Shown here one piece after another: positions 24,261 through 33,480 of a DNA stretch of 64,000 nucleotides. Origin of the DNA: Astrobacterium formosum. GTDB lineage: Bacteria > Pseudomonadota > Alphaproteobacteria > Rhizobiales > Xanthobacteraceae. Where the stretch lies: NCBI GenBank assembly GCA_030848545.1, contig JAVDCA010000016.1:62001-126000 (forward strand). Direction: 5' to 3'. How positions within the stretch are numbered: position 1 is the first letter of the stretch; each line of letters starts with the position of its first letter. The notes below the pieces were generated by a model. It was not told the origin of the DNA and made no database searches. It saw nothing but the letters and a program-made list of their open reading frames with translations. Position numbers and translations under genes: made by a program.

Positions 24261-25810
24261 TCCGCGTCCATGTCCCCTGCGACGCCGGCGCGCTCGCGGT
24301 CGGCGCCGATAAGGTCGCCGCCGTCATCACCCGCGAAGCGCAGGCGCGCGGCATCGAATTGACCATCGTGCGCACCGGCTCGCGCGGCCTCTACTGGCTC
24401 GAACCCATGGTCGAAGTGGCCACCGCCGAGGGCCGCATTGCCTATGGGCCGGTTGCGGCCGACGACGTCGCCGGCCTGTTCGACGCCGGGTTTCTCGACG
24501 GCGGTGGCCACCGCCTGCGGCTCGGCCGCCCCGAACGCATTCCCTTCCTGGCCATGCAGACGCGGCTCACTTTCGCCCGCTGCGGTGTCGTCGATCCGCG
24601 TTCGCTCGACGACTACCGCGCCCATGGGGGCTGGCGTGGCCTGGAGACGGCCATTTCCCTCGATCCCGCGACCGTCGTCGAGGCGGTGACGGCGTCGGGT
24701 CTGCGCGGCCGTGGCGGCGCCGGCTTCCCGACCGGCATCAAGTGGAAGACGGTCGCCGACGCCAAAGGCCTTCAGAAATACATCGTCTGCAACGCCGATG
24801 AGGGCGACTCCGGCACCTTCGCGGACCGCATGATCATGGAAGGCGATCCCTTCGTGATGATCGAAGGCATGGTAATCGCCGGCCTCGCCGTCGGCGCCAC
24901 CAAGGGCTACATCTACACCCGCTCGGAATATCCGCACGCCGTCGCCACCATGCGGGCGGCGATCGAGATCACCCGCAGGGCCGGCCTCCTGGGCGAGGAT
25001 GTCGCCGGCTCAGGCCGCTCTTTTGATCTGGAAGTCAGGGTCGGCGCCGGCGCCTATGTGTGCGGCGAGGAAACCGCGCTGCTGGAGAGCCTGGAAGGCA
25101 AGCGCGGCATCGTCCGCGCCAAGCCGCCGCTGCCGGCCCACAAGGGACTGTTCGACGCCCCGACGGTGATCAACAATGCGCTCTCGGTCGCCGCCATCCC
25201 GTTCATCCTGGCCGAGGGACCCAAAGCCTATGCGGATTTCGGCATGGGACGCTCGCGCGGCACCATGCCGATCCAGATCGCCGGCAATGTCCGCTATGGC
25301 GGCCTGTTCGAGACCGCGTTCGGGGTGACGCTGGGCACGCTCGTCGACGACATCGGCGGCGGCACGGCTACCGGCCGTCCCGTCAAGGCGGTGCAGGTCG
25401 GCGGCCCGCTGGGCGCCTATTTCCCACGCCAATTATTCGACACGCCGTTCGACTACGAGGCCTTCGCGGCCAAGGACGGGCTGATCGGCCACGGCGGCCT
25501 CGTGGTCTTCGACGACACCGTCGATATGGCCAAGCAGGCGCGCTTCGCCTTCGAATTCTGTGCACTGGAAAGCTGCGGCAAGTGTACGCCGTGCCGCATC
25601 GGTTCCACCCGCGGCGTCGAGATCCTCGACCGTGTGTTACTCGGCGGCGGCACGGATGCCGATCGCGCACTCGTCGCCGACCTCTGCCACACCATGAAGT
25701 TCGGATCGTTATGCGCTCTCGGCGGTTTCACCCCATATCCGGTGATGAGCGCGTTGACGCACTTCCCCGAGGATTTCGGCCTCGTGCCGCACCTCCAAGC
25801 AGCCGAATGA
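24257..25810 (+). CDS. fdsB: NAD-dependent formate dehydrogenase beta subunit
   Basis: A 517-residue NuoF-like flavoprotein that holds FMN and reduces NAD+. The N-terminal ~120 residues form a thioredoxin-like extension, as in other FdsB proteins. The FMN/NADH motif GRGGAGFPTGIKWK follows near residue 155, then CNADEGDSGTFADR. The [4Fe-4S] ligands are in ESCGKCTPCRIGSTRG with a distal cysteine in FGSLCALGG. It couples by a 4-bp overlap to fdsG. Confidence 0.95.
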   Translation: MIRVHVPCDAGALAVGADKVAAVITREAQARGIELTIVRTGSRGLYWLEPMVEVATAEGRIAYGPVAADDVAGLFDAGFLDGGGHRLRLGRPERIPFLAMQTRLTFARCGVVDPRSLDDYRAHGGWRGLETAISLDPATVVEAVTASGLRGRGGAGFPTGIKWKTVADAKGLQKYIVCNADEGDSGTFADRMIMEGDPFVMIEGMVIAGLAVGATKGYIYTRSEYPHAVATMRAAIEITRRAGLLGEDVAGSGRSFDLEVRVGAGAYVCGEETALLESLEGKRGIVRAKPPLPAHKGLFDAPTVINNALSVAAIPFILAEGPKAYADFGMGRSRGTMPIQIAGNVRYGGLFETAFGVTLGTLVDDIGGGTATGRPVKAVQVGGPLGAYFPRQLFDTPFDYEAFAAKDGLIGHGGLVVFDDTVDMAKQARFAFEFCALESCGKCTPCRIGSTRGVEILDRVLLGGGTDADRALVADLCHTMKFGSLCALGGFTPYPVMSALTHFPEDFGLVPHLQAAE

Positions 25811-25820
25811 GGAGAGCCCC

Positions 25821-28691
25821 ATGACCCCCGTTCTGCTCGTATCCGAGATCGATTTCGGCACCCCGGCTTCGAAATCCGAGACCCAGGTGACGCTCACCAT
25901 CGATGGCCGCGCGGTGAGCGTGCCGGCCGGCACCTCGATCATGCGTGCCGCCATGGAGGCGGGCACGCAGATCCCGAAGCTGTGCGCGACCGACATGGTC
26001 GACGCCTTCGGGTCCTGCCGGCTGTGCCTCGTGGAGATCGAAGGCCGGCCGGGTACGCCCGCTTCCTGCACGACGCCGGTCGCCCCCGGCATGGTGGTCA
26101 GGACCCAGACCGAGCGCCTCAAGACCTTGCGGCGCGGCGTCATGGAGCTCTACATTTCCGACCACCCGCTAGATTGCCTGACCTGCGCGGCGAACGGCGA
26201 TTGCGAATTGCAGGACATGGCCGGCGCGGTCGGATTGCGCGAGGTGCGTTACGCCGACGGCGCCAACCATTTCGAGAAGACCTCCCCGCTCGCTTTGCCC
26301 AAGGACTTGTCGAACCCGTACTTCGCCTACGACCCCGCCAAGTGCATCGTCTGTTCGCGTTGCGTGCGGGCCTGCGAAGAGGTCCAAGGCACCTTCGCGC
26401 TCACAATCGCGGGTCGCGGTTTCGACAGCCGGGTGTCGCCGGGGCAGTCGGAAGCGTTCCTGACCTCCGAATGCGTCTCCTGCGGGGCCTGCGTGCAGGC
26501 CTGCCCGACCGCGACCTTGATCGAAAAGCGTATGGACGAGATCGGCACGCCGGAACATTCGGTCGTGACCACCTGCGCGTATTGCGGCGTCGGCTGCTCG
26601 TTCAAGGCGGAGATGCGCGGTGACGAGCTCGTCCGCATGGTGCCGTACCGGGACGGCAAGGCGAACCGCGGCCATTCCTGCGTCAAGGGCCGCTTCGCCT
26701 GGGGCTACGCCACCCATCGTGATCGCATCCTCAAGCCCATGGTGCGCGACAAGATCACCGACCCGTGGCGCGAGGTGACGTGGGAGGAAGCGATTTCACG
26801 CGTCGTCTCAGAATTCAGGCGCATCCAGGAGACCTACGGCCAGCGCGCCGTCGGCGGCATCACGTCCTCGCGCTGCACCAACGAGGAGACATTCTTGGTG
26901 CAGAAGCTGATCCGCGCCGGCTTCGGCACCAACAATGTGGACACCTGCGCCCGCGTCTGCCATTCGCCGACCGGCTACGGCCTCAAGACCACCTTCGGGA
27001 CCTCGGCCGGCACCCAGGACTTCGATTCGGTCGAGCACGCCGACATCGTCATGGTCATCGGCGCCAACCCGACCGACGGCCATCCGGTGTTCGCTTCGCG
27101 GCTCAAGAAGAGGCTGCGACAAGGCGCAAAACTGATCGTCGTCGACCCGCGCCGCATCGATCTCGTGCGCACCCCGCACGTCGAAGCCGCCCATCACCTG
27201 CCGCTCAAGCCCGGCACCAATGTGGCGGTCCTGACCGCCATGGCGCATGTGATCGTTACCGAAGGACTGGTCGATGAGACCTTCGTGCGCGAACGCTGCG
27301 ACTGGGACGATTTCCAGTTTTGGGCCGAGTTCGTCGCGCAGTCGCGCAACAGCCCCGAGGAGGTGGCGAAGCTCTCCGGCGTGCCGGCGCAGACGATCCG
27401 CGAAGCGGCCCGCCTCTACGCCACCGGCGGCAATGCCGCGATCTATTACGGCCTCGGCGTCACCGAGCACTCTCAAGGCTCGACCACCGTGATGGCGATC
27501 GCCAATCTCGCCATGGCGACCGGCAATCTCGGCCGCCCCGGCGTCGGCGTCAACCCGCTGCGCGGCCAGAACAATGTCCAGGGCGCGTGCGACATGGGTT
27601 CGTTCCCGCACGAACTCTCCGGCTATCGTCACATCTCCGACGATGCGACGCGGGCCATGTTCGAGGCCCTGTGGGGCCGTCCGCTCGACAAGGAGCCCGG
27701 CCTGCGCATCCCCAACATGCTCGACGCCGCCGTCGAAGGCACGTTCAAAGGGCTCTACATCCAGGGCGAGGACATCCTGCAGTCCGACCCCGACACCAAG
27801 CACGTCGCCGCCGGACTCGCCGCCATGGAATGCGTCGTCATCCAGGACCTGTTCCTCAACGAGACGGCGAATTACGCCCATGTGTTCCTGCCCGGCTCGA
27901 CCTTCCTGGAGAAGGACGGCACTTTCACCAATGCGGAGCGCCGTATCCAGCCGGTCCGCAAGGTGATGGCGCCGAAGAACGGCCTCGCCGACTGGGAAGT
28001 CACGCAGCGAATAGCCCAGGCGCTCGGGCTCGGCTGGGCCTATCGCCATCCGAGCGAGATCATGGACGAGATCGCACATCTCACGCCGACTTTCGCCGGC
28101 GTCTCCTATGCCAAGCTCGACGCCCTCGGCTCGGTGCAGTGGCCGTGCAACGACAAGGCCCCGGAGGGCACCCCCGTGATGCATATCGGCGGCTTTGCCC
28201 GCGGCAAGGGCAAGTTCGTCGTAACCGAATATGTCGCCACCGACGAACGCACCGGGCCCCGCTTCCCGCTGTTGCTCACCACCGGCCGCATCCTGTCCCA
28301 ATACAATGTGGGTGCCCAGACGCGGCGCACCGACAACGTGGTGTGGCACCAGGAGGATGTTCTGGAAATCCACCCCCACGATGCCGAGCAGCGCGGCATT
28401 CGTGACGGCGACTGGGTCAAGCTCGCGAGCCGCGCCGGCGAGACGTCGTTGCGCGCGACCATCACCGAGCGGGTGGCACCGGGCGTCGTCTACACAACCT
28501 TCCACCACCCCGGCACGCAGGCGAACGTGGTGACGACCGACTATTCCGACTGGGCGACCAACTGTCCGGAATACAAGGTCACGGCGGTGCAGATCACGCC
28601 GTCCAACGGGCAGAGTCGCTGGCAGGAAGAGTACGAGGAACTGAGCCGGCGATCGCGCCGGGTCGCCACCACCATCACCGCCGCGGAGTGA
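25821..28691 (+). CDS. fdsA: NAD-dependent formate dehydrogenase alpha (catalytic) subunit
   Basis: A 956-residue molybdenum/tungsten bis-MGD enzyme that oxidises formate to CO2. The N-terminus is NuoG-like: a [2Fe-2S] set beginning at PKLCATDM and SCRLC, an H-x3-C-x2-C-x5-C cluster (HPLDCLTCAANGDC), then two ferredoxin-type [4Fe-4S] sets (CIVCSRCVRAC and CVSCGACVQAC). The molybdopterin part opens with CAYCGVGC. The catalytic ligand is the second cysteine of DTCARVCHSPT, a cysteine and not selenocysteine, and the adjacent histidine is kept. A C-terminal molybdopterin-dinucleotide domain is present. Length and order match fully active FdsA enzymes. Confidence 0.96.
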   Translation: MTPVLLVSEIDFGTPASKSETQVTLTIDGRAVSVPAGTSIMRAAMEAGTQIPKLCATDMVDAFGSCRLCLVEIEGRPGTPASCTTPVAPGMVVRTQTERLKTLRRGVMELYISDHPLDCLTCAANGDCELQDMAGAVGLREVRYADGANHFEKTSPLALPKDLSNPYFAYDPAKCIVCSRCVRACEEVQGTFALTIAGRGFDSRVSPGQSEAFLTSECVSCGACVQACPTATLIEKRMDEIGTPEHSVVTTCAYCGVGCSFKAEMRGDELVRMVPYRDGKANRGHSCVKGRFAWGYATHRDRILKPMVRDKITDPWREVTWEEAISRVVSEFRRIQETYGQRAVGGITSSRCTNEETFLVQKLIRAGFGTNNVDTCARVCHSPTGYGLKTTFGTSAGTQDFDSVEHADIVMVIGANPTDGHPVFASRLKKRLRQGAKLIVVDPRRIDLVRTPHVEAAHHLPLKPGTNVAVLTAMAHVIVTEGLVDETFVRERCDWDDFQFWAEFVAQSRNSPEEVAKLSGVPAQTIREAARLYATGGNAAIYYGLGVTEHSQGSTTVMAIANLAMATGNLGRPGVGVNPLRGQNNVQGACDMGSFPHELSGYRHISDDATRAMFEALWGRPLDKEPGLRIPNMLDAAVEGTFKGLYIQGEDILQSDPDTKHVAAGLAAMECVVIQDLFLNETANYAHVFLPGSTFLEKDGTFTNAERRIQPVRKVMAPKNGLADWEVTQRIAQALGLGWAYRHPSEIMDEIAHLTPTFAGVSYAKLDALGSVQWPCNDKAPEGTPVMHIGGFARGKGKFVVTEYVATDERTGPRFPLLLTTGRILSQYNVGAQTRRTDNVVWHQEDVLEIHPHDAEQRGIRDGDWVKLASRAGETSLRATITERVAPGVVYTTFHHPGTQANVVTTDYSDWATNCPEYKVTAVQITPSNGQSRWQEEYEELSRRSRRVATTITAAE

Positions 28692-28694
28692 AAC

Positions 28695-29519
28695 GTGGGA
28701 TCGAGCCTGCGCGTGCCCTCCCTCGCATGGCGCCGTCACGGCGTGCAAACGCTCGAGCGCGCCGTGCCGGAGGAGACCGCGGTCGCTTTCACCTATGACG
28801 GCGGCAGTTACGCCGTCATGATGGCGACGCCGGCGGATCTTGAGGACTTCGCCGTCGGCTTCAGCCTCGACGAGGGCGTGATCGCTTCGCCCGACGAGAT
28901 CAACCGGCTGGAGATCATCGAAGGAGAACTCGGAGTGGAGCTGCGCATGTGGCTCGCCGAGCCGCGCTCGAGCGAGCTCAGCGCGCGCCGCCGACACATG
29001 GCCGGGCCGACAGGCTGCGGCCTGTGCGGCATCGAGAGCCTCGCCGAAGCGATGCGGCCGGCGCCGCGGGTGGCCGAGGGCGCCGCGGTCAGCCCCGCCG
29101 CCATCCTGCACGCGCTCGATGCGCTCGCGCCTGCCCAGGCGCTCAACCGCGAAACCCGCGCCGTCCATGCGGCGGCGTTCTTTCGCCCCGACGGCGAGTT
29201 CGTGGTGCTGCGCGAAGATGCCGGCCGCCACAACGCCCTCGACAAGCTCGCCGGCGCCCTCGCCCGCGCAGGAATCCGCGCCGCCGAGGGCTTCGTGGTG
29301 GTGACGAGTCGCGTCTCCGTCGAGATGGTCCAGAAGACGGCGGCGATCGGCGCACCACTCCTGGTCGCCGTGTCGGCACCGACCGCACTCGCCATCCGCA
29401 CCGCCGAAGAAGCCGGCATCACGCTCGCCGCCGTCGCCCGCGACGACGGTTTCGAGGTCTTCACCCATGCGGGACGCATCCGCCGCGAGGTCTCCGATGT
29501 CCGCGACCACGTCGCCTGA
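28695..29519 (+). CDS. fdhD: formate dehydrogenase accessory sulfurtransferase FdhD
   Basis: A 274-residue protein (called FdsC in fds operons) that transfers sulfur to the bis-MGD cofactor and chaperones FdsA. The active-site loop TGCGLCG is present near residue 110. Later motifs include RDDGFEVF and the EDAGRHNALDKLAGA stretch typical of FdhD. The start is a GTG only 3 bp after the fdsA stop. Its 3' end overlaps fdsD by 23 bp. Confidence 0.94.
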   Translation: MGSSLRVPSLAWRRHGVQTLERAVPEETAVAFTYDGGSYAVMMATPADLEDFAVGFSLDEGVIASPDEINRLEIIEGELGVELRMWLAEPRSSELSARRRHMAGPTGCGLCGIESLAEAMRPAPRVAEGAAVSPAAILHALDALAPAQALNRETRAVHAAAFFRPDGEFVVLREDAGRHNALDKLAGALARAGIRAAEGFVVVTSRVSVEMVQKTAAIGAPLLVAVSAPTALAIRTAEEAGITLAAVARDDGFEVFTHAGRIRREVSDVRDHVA

Positions 29520-29733
29520 CAAGCTCGTCCATATGGCCAACCAGATCGGCACATTCTTCGCGAGCCAGGGCGAGGCGGGCGCGGTCGACAGCACCGCCGA
29601 CCATATCCGGAAATTCTGGGACCCGCGCATGCGCGCCCGCATCCTGGCTCACCTGGACGCCGGCGGCGACGGCCTTACGCCCGCCGTCGCACGCGCGGTT
29701 GCCACCTTGCGCGAGGGTTCGCAGGAAGCCTAG
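29497..29733 (+). CDS. fdsD: formate dehydrogenase delta subunit
   Basis: A 78-residue FdsD protein, recognised by the LVHMANQIGTFF start and the IRKFWDPRMRARILAHLD core. It is a small subunit or maturation factor needed for active FdsGBA. The ATG at 29497 has GAGG 6 nt upstream and lies inside the end of fdhD; a longer frame from 29467 lacks support. It closes the operon. Confidence 0.92.
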   Translation: MSATTSPDKLVHMANQIGTFFASQGEAGAVDSTADHIRKFWDPRMRARILAHLDAGGDGLTPAVARAVATLREGSQEA

Positions 29734-29817
29734 ACGCGCCGCCTGGTCCTCTGCGCCACGCTGGCACCGCATTTGCTTGATCACGCCGGTACGACCCCTG
29801 ATCGCATCGGAGACGTG

Positions 29818-31401
29818 ATGAAGCGCCTTGCCCTCGCACTGGCACTGAGCCTGGCCACCGCCGCCGCCCACGCTGAAACCGTGCTGCGTTACGGCATTTC
29901 CATGGCCGACATCCCCCAGACCACCGGCCAGCCCGACCGCGGCGCCGGCGCCTATCAATTCACCGGCTACACCATCTACGATCCGCTGGTTGCCTGGGAA
30001 ATGAACATCGCCGACCGTCCCGGCAAGCTCGTCCCCGGGCTGGCCACCGAGTGGAAGGTCGATCCCGCCGATCCGAAGAAGTGGATCATCACGCTACGCC
30101 AGGGCGTCAAGTTCCACGACGGTTCGGCCTTCAACGCCGACGCGGTCGTCTGGAATCTGGACAAGGTGCTCAACGAAAAGGCGGAGCATTACGACAAGCG
30201 TCAATCCGCCCAGGTGCGCACACGCCTGCCCTCGGTCGCCTCATGGCGCAAGATCGACGACATGACGGTGGAGATCACCACCAAGGACGTGGACTCGATC
30301 TTTCCCTATCAGTTGCTCTGGTTCCTGGTGTCGAGCCCGGCGCAATACGAAAAGGTGGGGCGTGACTGGGACAAGTTCGCCTCCAGCCCGTCGGGTACCG
30401 GTCCCTTCCGGCTCGACAAGCTCGTGCCGCGCGAACGTGCCGATCTGGTCAAGAACGCCGACTACTGGGACAAGAACCGTATCCCCAAGGTCGATCGCCT
30501 GGTGCTGATCCCGCTGCCGGAGGCGCTCAACCGCACCAACGCCCTCCTGTCCGGCCAGGTCGACCTCATCGAGACGCCGGCGCCCGACGCCGTGCCGCAG
30601 CTCAAGGCCGCCGGCATGAAGATCGTCGAGAACGTCACCCCGCACGTATGGAACTATCATCTCTCGGTCGCGCCGGGCTCGCCATGGACCGACCTGCGCC
30701 TGCGCAAGGCCATGAACCTCGCCATCGACCGCGACGGCATCGTGGCGCTGATGAACGGCCTCGCCAAGCCCGCCAAGGGCCAGGTGGATCCATCGAGCCC
30801 CTGGTTCGGCAGGCCCGCCTTCGACATCAAATATGATCCGGCGGCAGCCAAGAAGCTGGTCGAAGAGGCCGGCTATTCGGTCAAGAAGCCACTCAAGACC
30901 ACCTTCGTGATCGCCAATGGGGGCACCGGCCAGATGCTGTCGCTGCCCATGAATGAATACATCCAGCAGAACCTGAAGGAAGTCGGCATCGAGCTCGACT
31001 TCAAGGTGGTCGAGCTCGAGGCGCTCTATACATTGTGGCGCAAGGGCGCCAAGGACGAGATGAATGCCGGCTTCACCTCCAACAACATCGCCTACGTGAC
31101 CTCCGACCCGCTCTACGCCATCGTCCGCTTCTTCCACTCCGGGCAGGCGGCGCCGGTCGGCGTCAACTGGGGCTTCTATTCCAACCCCAAGGTCGACGCC
31201 GTCATCGACGAGGCCAAGCGCACCTTCGACGTCGCCAAGCAGGACGAACTGATGGCCCGGGCCCACGAGATGGTAGTCGACGACGCCGTGCTGGTATGGG
31301 TCGTGCACGACACAAACCCGCACGTCCTCTCCCCCAAGGTGAAGAAGTTCGTGCAGGCCCAGCACTGGTTCCAGGACCTGACGACGATCGGGGCGGAGTA
31401 A
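29818..31401 (+). CDS. ABC transporter substrate-binding protein, family 5 (peptide/opine type)
   Basis: A 527-residue periplasmic protein with a clear signal peptide (MKRLALALALSLATAAAHA). The mature part has the SBP_bac_5 fold: YDPLVAWE near residue 55, the KWIITLRQGVKFHDGSAFNADAVVW signature region, and DLRLRKAMNLAIDR near 290. The family binds oligopeptides, nickel, opines or glycosides. No permease or ATPase gene is adjacent, so it is either an orphan that serves a distant transporter or a relic. The ATG at 29818 has GGAG 5 nt before it. A role in importing an opine-like ligand for region 1 is possible but unsupported. Confidence 0.88.
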   Translation: MKRLALALALSLATAAAHAETVLRYGISMADIPQTTGQPDRGAGAYQFTGYTIYDPLVAWEMNIADRPGKLVPGLATEWKVDPADPKKWIITLRQGVKFHDGSAFNADAVVWNLDKVLNEKAEHYDKRQSAQVRTRLPSVASWRKIDDMTVEITTKDVDSIFPYQLLWFLVSSPAQYEKVGRDWDKFASSPSGTGPFRLDKLVPRERADLVKNADYWDKNRIPKVDRLVLIPLPEALNRTNALLSGQVDLIETPAPDAVPQLKAAGMKIVENVTPHVWNYHLSVAPGSPWTDLRLRKAMNLAIDRDGIVALMNGLAKPAKGQVDPSSPWFGRPAFDIKYDPAAAKKLVEEAGYSVKKPLKTTFVIANGGTGQMLSLPMNEYIQQNLKEVGIELDFKVVELEALYTLWRKGAKDEMNAGFTSNNIAYVTSDPLYAIVRFFHSGQAAPVGVNWGFYSNPKVDAVIDEAKRTFDVAKQDELMARAHEMVVDDAVLVWVVHDTNPHVLSPKVKKFVQAQHWFQDLTTIGAE

Positions 31402-31407
31402 TCGCTC

Positions 31408-31446
31408 GTCATTCCGGGGCGCGCGTCAGCGCGGACCCGGAATCCA
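31408..31446. repeat. palindromic intergenic repeat (copy 1)
   Basis: ATTCCGGG (31411-31418) and CCCGGAAT (31436-31443) form 8-bp arms around a 17-nt GC-rich centre. The same arms with the same 17-nt spacing recur at 46731-46763. It sits between convergent genes and may act as a terminator. Confidence 0.7.
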
Positions 31447-31485
31447 GAGCTACGGCACCGCGGAGGACTGCGGGCCGGTTTCCCG

Positions 31486-33270
31486 TCAAGCCGGCTCGAC
31501 CTTCTTCTTCGCGGTCGGCAATTCCGGCATGGCGAGGTCGAGGATCTCCTCGGTCTCGACGACCTTGTCGATCTCGGCCCCCATGGAGATGTTGGTGACG
31601 CGTTCGAGGATCGCCTCGACCACCACCGGCACCTTGAACTCCTTCATCCACTTGCGCGCCTGCTCGAATGCGGCCGGGAACTCTTCCGGCGAGCGCACGC
31701 GGATCGCCTTGCAGCCGAGCCCTTCGGCGACCTTGACGTGGTCGACGCCGTAGACGCCGAGTTCGGGCGCGTTGATGTTCTCGAACGACAGCTGCACCTG
31801 GTAGTCGATATTGAAAGCCCGCTGCGAGGCGCGGATCAGGCCCAGATAGGCGTTGTTGACCACCACATGGATGTAGGGGAGCTTGTGCTGTGCCCCGACA
31901 GCGAGTTCCTCGATCAGGAACTCGAAATCGTAGTCGCCCGAAAGCGCGACGATGTTGCGGTCGGGATCGGCGGTGCGCACGCCCAGCGCCGCCGGCAGCG
32001 TCCAGCCGAGCGGGCCGGCCTGGCCGGCATTGATCCAGTGGCGCGGATGGTTCACCGAAAGGAATTGGGCCGCCTGGATCTGCGACAGCCCGATGGTGGT
32101 GACGTAGGTGACGTCCGGCCCGAACGCGCTCGTCATCTCCTCGTAGACGCGCTGCGGCTTGAGCGGCACGTTGTCGAAGTGGCTCTTGCGCAGCATGGTC
32201 TGCTTGCGGCGCAGACACGATGCCGACCAGGCGCCGAGATCCTTCAGCCGCCCGGCTTTCTTCCACTCTCTCGCCACCTCGACGAACAGCTTCAGGGCTG
32301 CCTTGGCATCGGAGACGATGCCGTAGTCGGGATCGAACACGCGGCCGAGTTGGGTCGGTTCGATGTCCACATGCACGAATTTGCGGCCCTTGGTGTAGAC
32401 TTCGAGCGAGCCGGTGTGGCGGTTGGCCCAGCGATTGCCGATGCCGAGCACGAAATCCGATTCCAGGAACGTGGCGTTGCCGTAACGATGGCTGGTCTGG
32501 ATGCCGACCATGCCGGCCATCAGGTCGTGCTGGTCGGGAATCGCGCCCCAGCCCATCAGGGTCGGGATCACCGGCACGCCCGTGAGTTCGGCGAACTCGA
32601 CCAGGAGGTCGCACGCATCGGCAATGATGACGCCGCCGCCGGCGACGATCAGCGGCTTTTCGCCCGCCGCGAGCATGGCCATCGCCTTCTCGACCTGCGC
32701 CCGGGTGGCGACCGGTTTGTGGACCGGCAACGGCTCGTAGGTCTCGTCGTCGAACTCGATCTCGGCCATCTGCACGTCGAACGGCAGATCGATCAGCACC
32801 GGGCCGGGGCGGCCGGAGCGCATGACATGGAAGGCCTGCTGGAACAGGCGCGGCACCTGCGCGGGCTCGCGTGCCATCACGGCCCACTTGGTCACCGGCT
32901 TGGCGATCGCTTCGATGTCGACGGACTGAAAGTCTTCCTTGTGCAGCTTGGCGCGCGGCGCTTGGCCCGTGATGGCGAGGATCGGGATCGAATCCGCCTG
33001 GGCCGAGTAGAGGCCGGTGATCATGTCGGTGCCGCCCGGACCTGACGTGGCGATGCAGACCCCGATATTGCCGGCCTTGGCGCGGGTGTAGCCCTCGGCC
33101 ATGTGCGAGCTCGCTTCGGCATGGCGGGCGAGGATGTGGCCGATGGTGCCGCGGCCCTTCATGGCAGCGTACAGCGGATTGATCGCCGCACCCGGCACCC
33201 CGAACGCCTGGGTGATGCCCTCGCGCTCCATGACGCGGACCGCCGCTTCGATTGCTCTCATTCTGGCCAT
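31486..33270 (-). CDS. gcl: glyoxylate carboligase (tartronate-semialdehyde synthase)
   Basis: Joins two glyoxylates to tartronate semialdehyde and CO2 using ThDP. The 594 residues match the family: [38 protein letters not shown], and the ThDP/Mg motif [15 protein letters not shown] with NNAYLG. In nearly all ThDP enzymes a glutamate activates the cofactor in a RHEQ-like motif. Gcl lacks it, with Val51 in E. coli, and here the residue is Ala51 (ARHAEASSH). The ATG at 33270 has GGAGG 7 nt upstream. The usual partners hyi and glxR are not in the window. A divergent IclR gene lies upstream. Confidence 0.94.
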   Translation of the reverse strand: MARMRAIEAAVRVMEREGITQAFGVPGAAINPLYAAMKGRGTIGHILARHAEASSHMAEGYTRAKAGNIGVCIATSGPGGTDMITGLYSAQADSIPILAITGQAPRAKLHKEDFQSVDIEAIAKPVTKWAVMAREPAQVPRLFQQAFHVMRSGRPGPVLIDLPFDVQMAEIEFDDETYEPLPVHKPVATRAQVEKAMAMLAAGEKPLIVAGGGVIIADACDLLVEFAELTGVPVIPTLMGWGAIPDQHDLMAGMVGIQTSHRYGNATFLESDFVLGIGNRWANRHTGSLEVYTKGRKFVHVDIEPTQLGRVFDPDYGIVSDAKAALKLFVEVAREWKKAGRLKDLGAWSASCLRRKQTMLRKSHFDNVPLKPQRVYEEMTSAFGPDVTYVTTIGLSQIQAAQFLSVNHPRHWINAGQAGPLGWTLPAALGVRTADPDRNIVALSGDYDFEFLIEELAVGAQHKLPYIHVVVNNAYLGLIRASQRAFNIDYQVQLSFENINAPELGVYGVDHVKVAEGLGCKAIRVRSPEEFPAAFEQARKWMKEFKVPVVVEAILERVTNISMGAEIDKVVETEEILDLAMPELPTAKKKVEPA

Positions 33271-33349
33271 GGCTTGTCCTCCGGACGAATTCGGAACCGG
33301 CCGAGAATTCACCCGGAGATGTGTCGAAGTCAATTTTTTCAGAACTTAA

Positions 33350-33456
33350 TTCCGGTGTACGGAAAAATATAATATGCCGTTATTTTTCAGTATGTTACGT
33401 TTTCCCATGAGTCATTTTTCAATTTTCGTGGAAATGATTTGTTGCATATGGGAAAA
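33350..33456. promoter_or_regulatory. AT-rich operator cluster between gcl and iclR
   Basis: This stretch is strikingly AT-rich for the window and packed with inverted repeats: TTCCG/CGGAA (33350-33364), GAAAAATA/TATTTTTC (33362-33388), TCATTT/AAATGA (33412-33437), and a 9-bp pair TTTTCCCAT/ATGGGAAAA (33400-33408 and 33448-33456). IclR-family sites often read GGAAA...TTTCC, so these are good candidates for regulator binding and for the two divergent promoters. Confidence 0.6.
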
Positions 33457-33480
33457 TACGCCCGCCCATCCGGAGAAGCC

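Noticed and set aside
25821-28691. Selenocysteine formate dehydrogenase
   Set aside because: The catalytic codon encodes cysteine in CARVCHSPT and there is no in-frame TGA.
26808-29642. 944-codon open frame on the minus strand
   Set aside because: It is antisense to fdsA, fdhD and fdsD, has no domain and is low in sense-like motifs. Long antisense frames are expected in GC-rich DNA.
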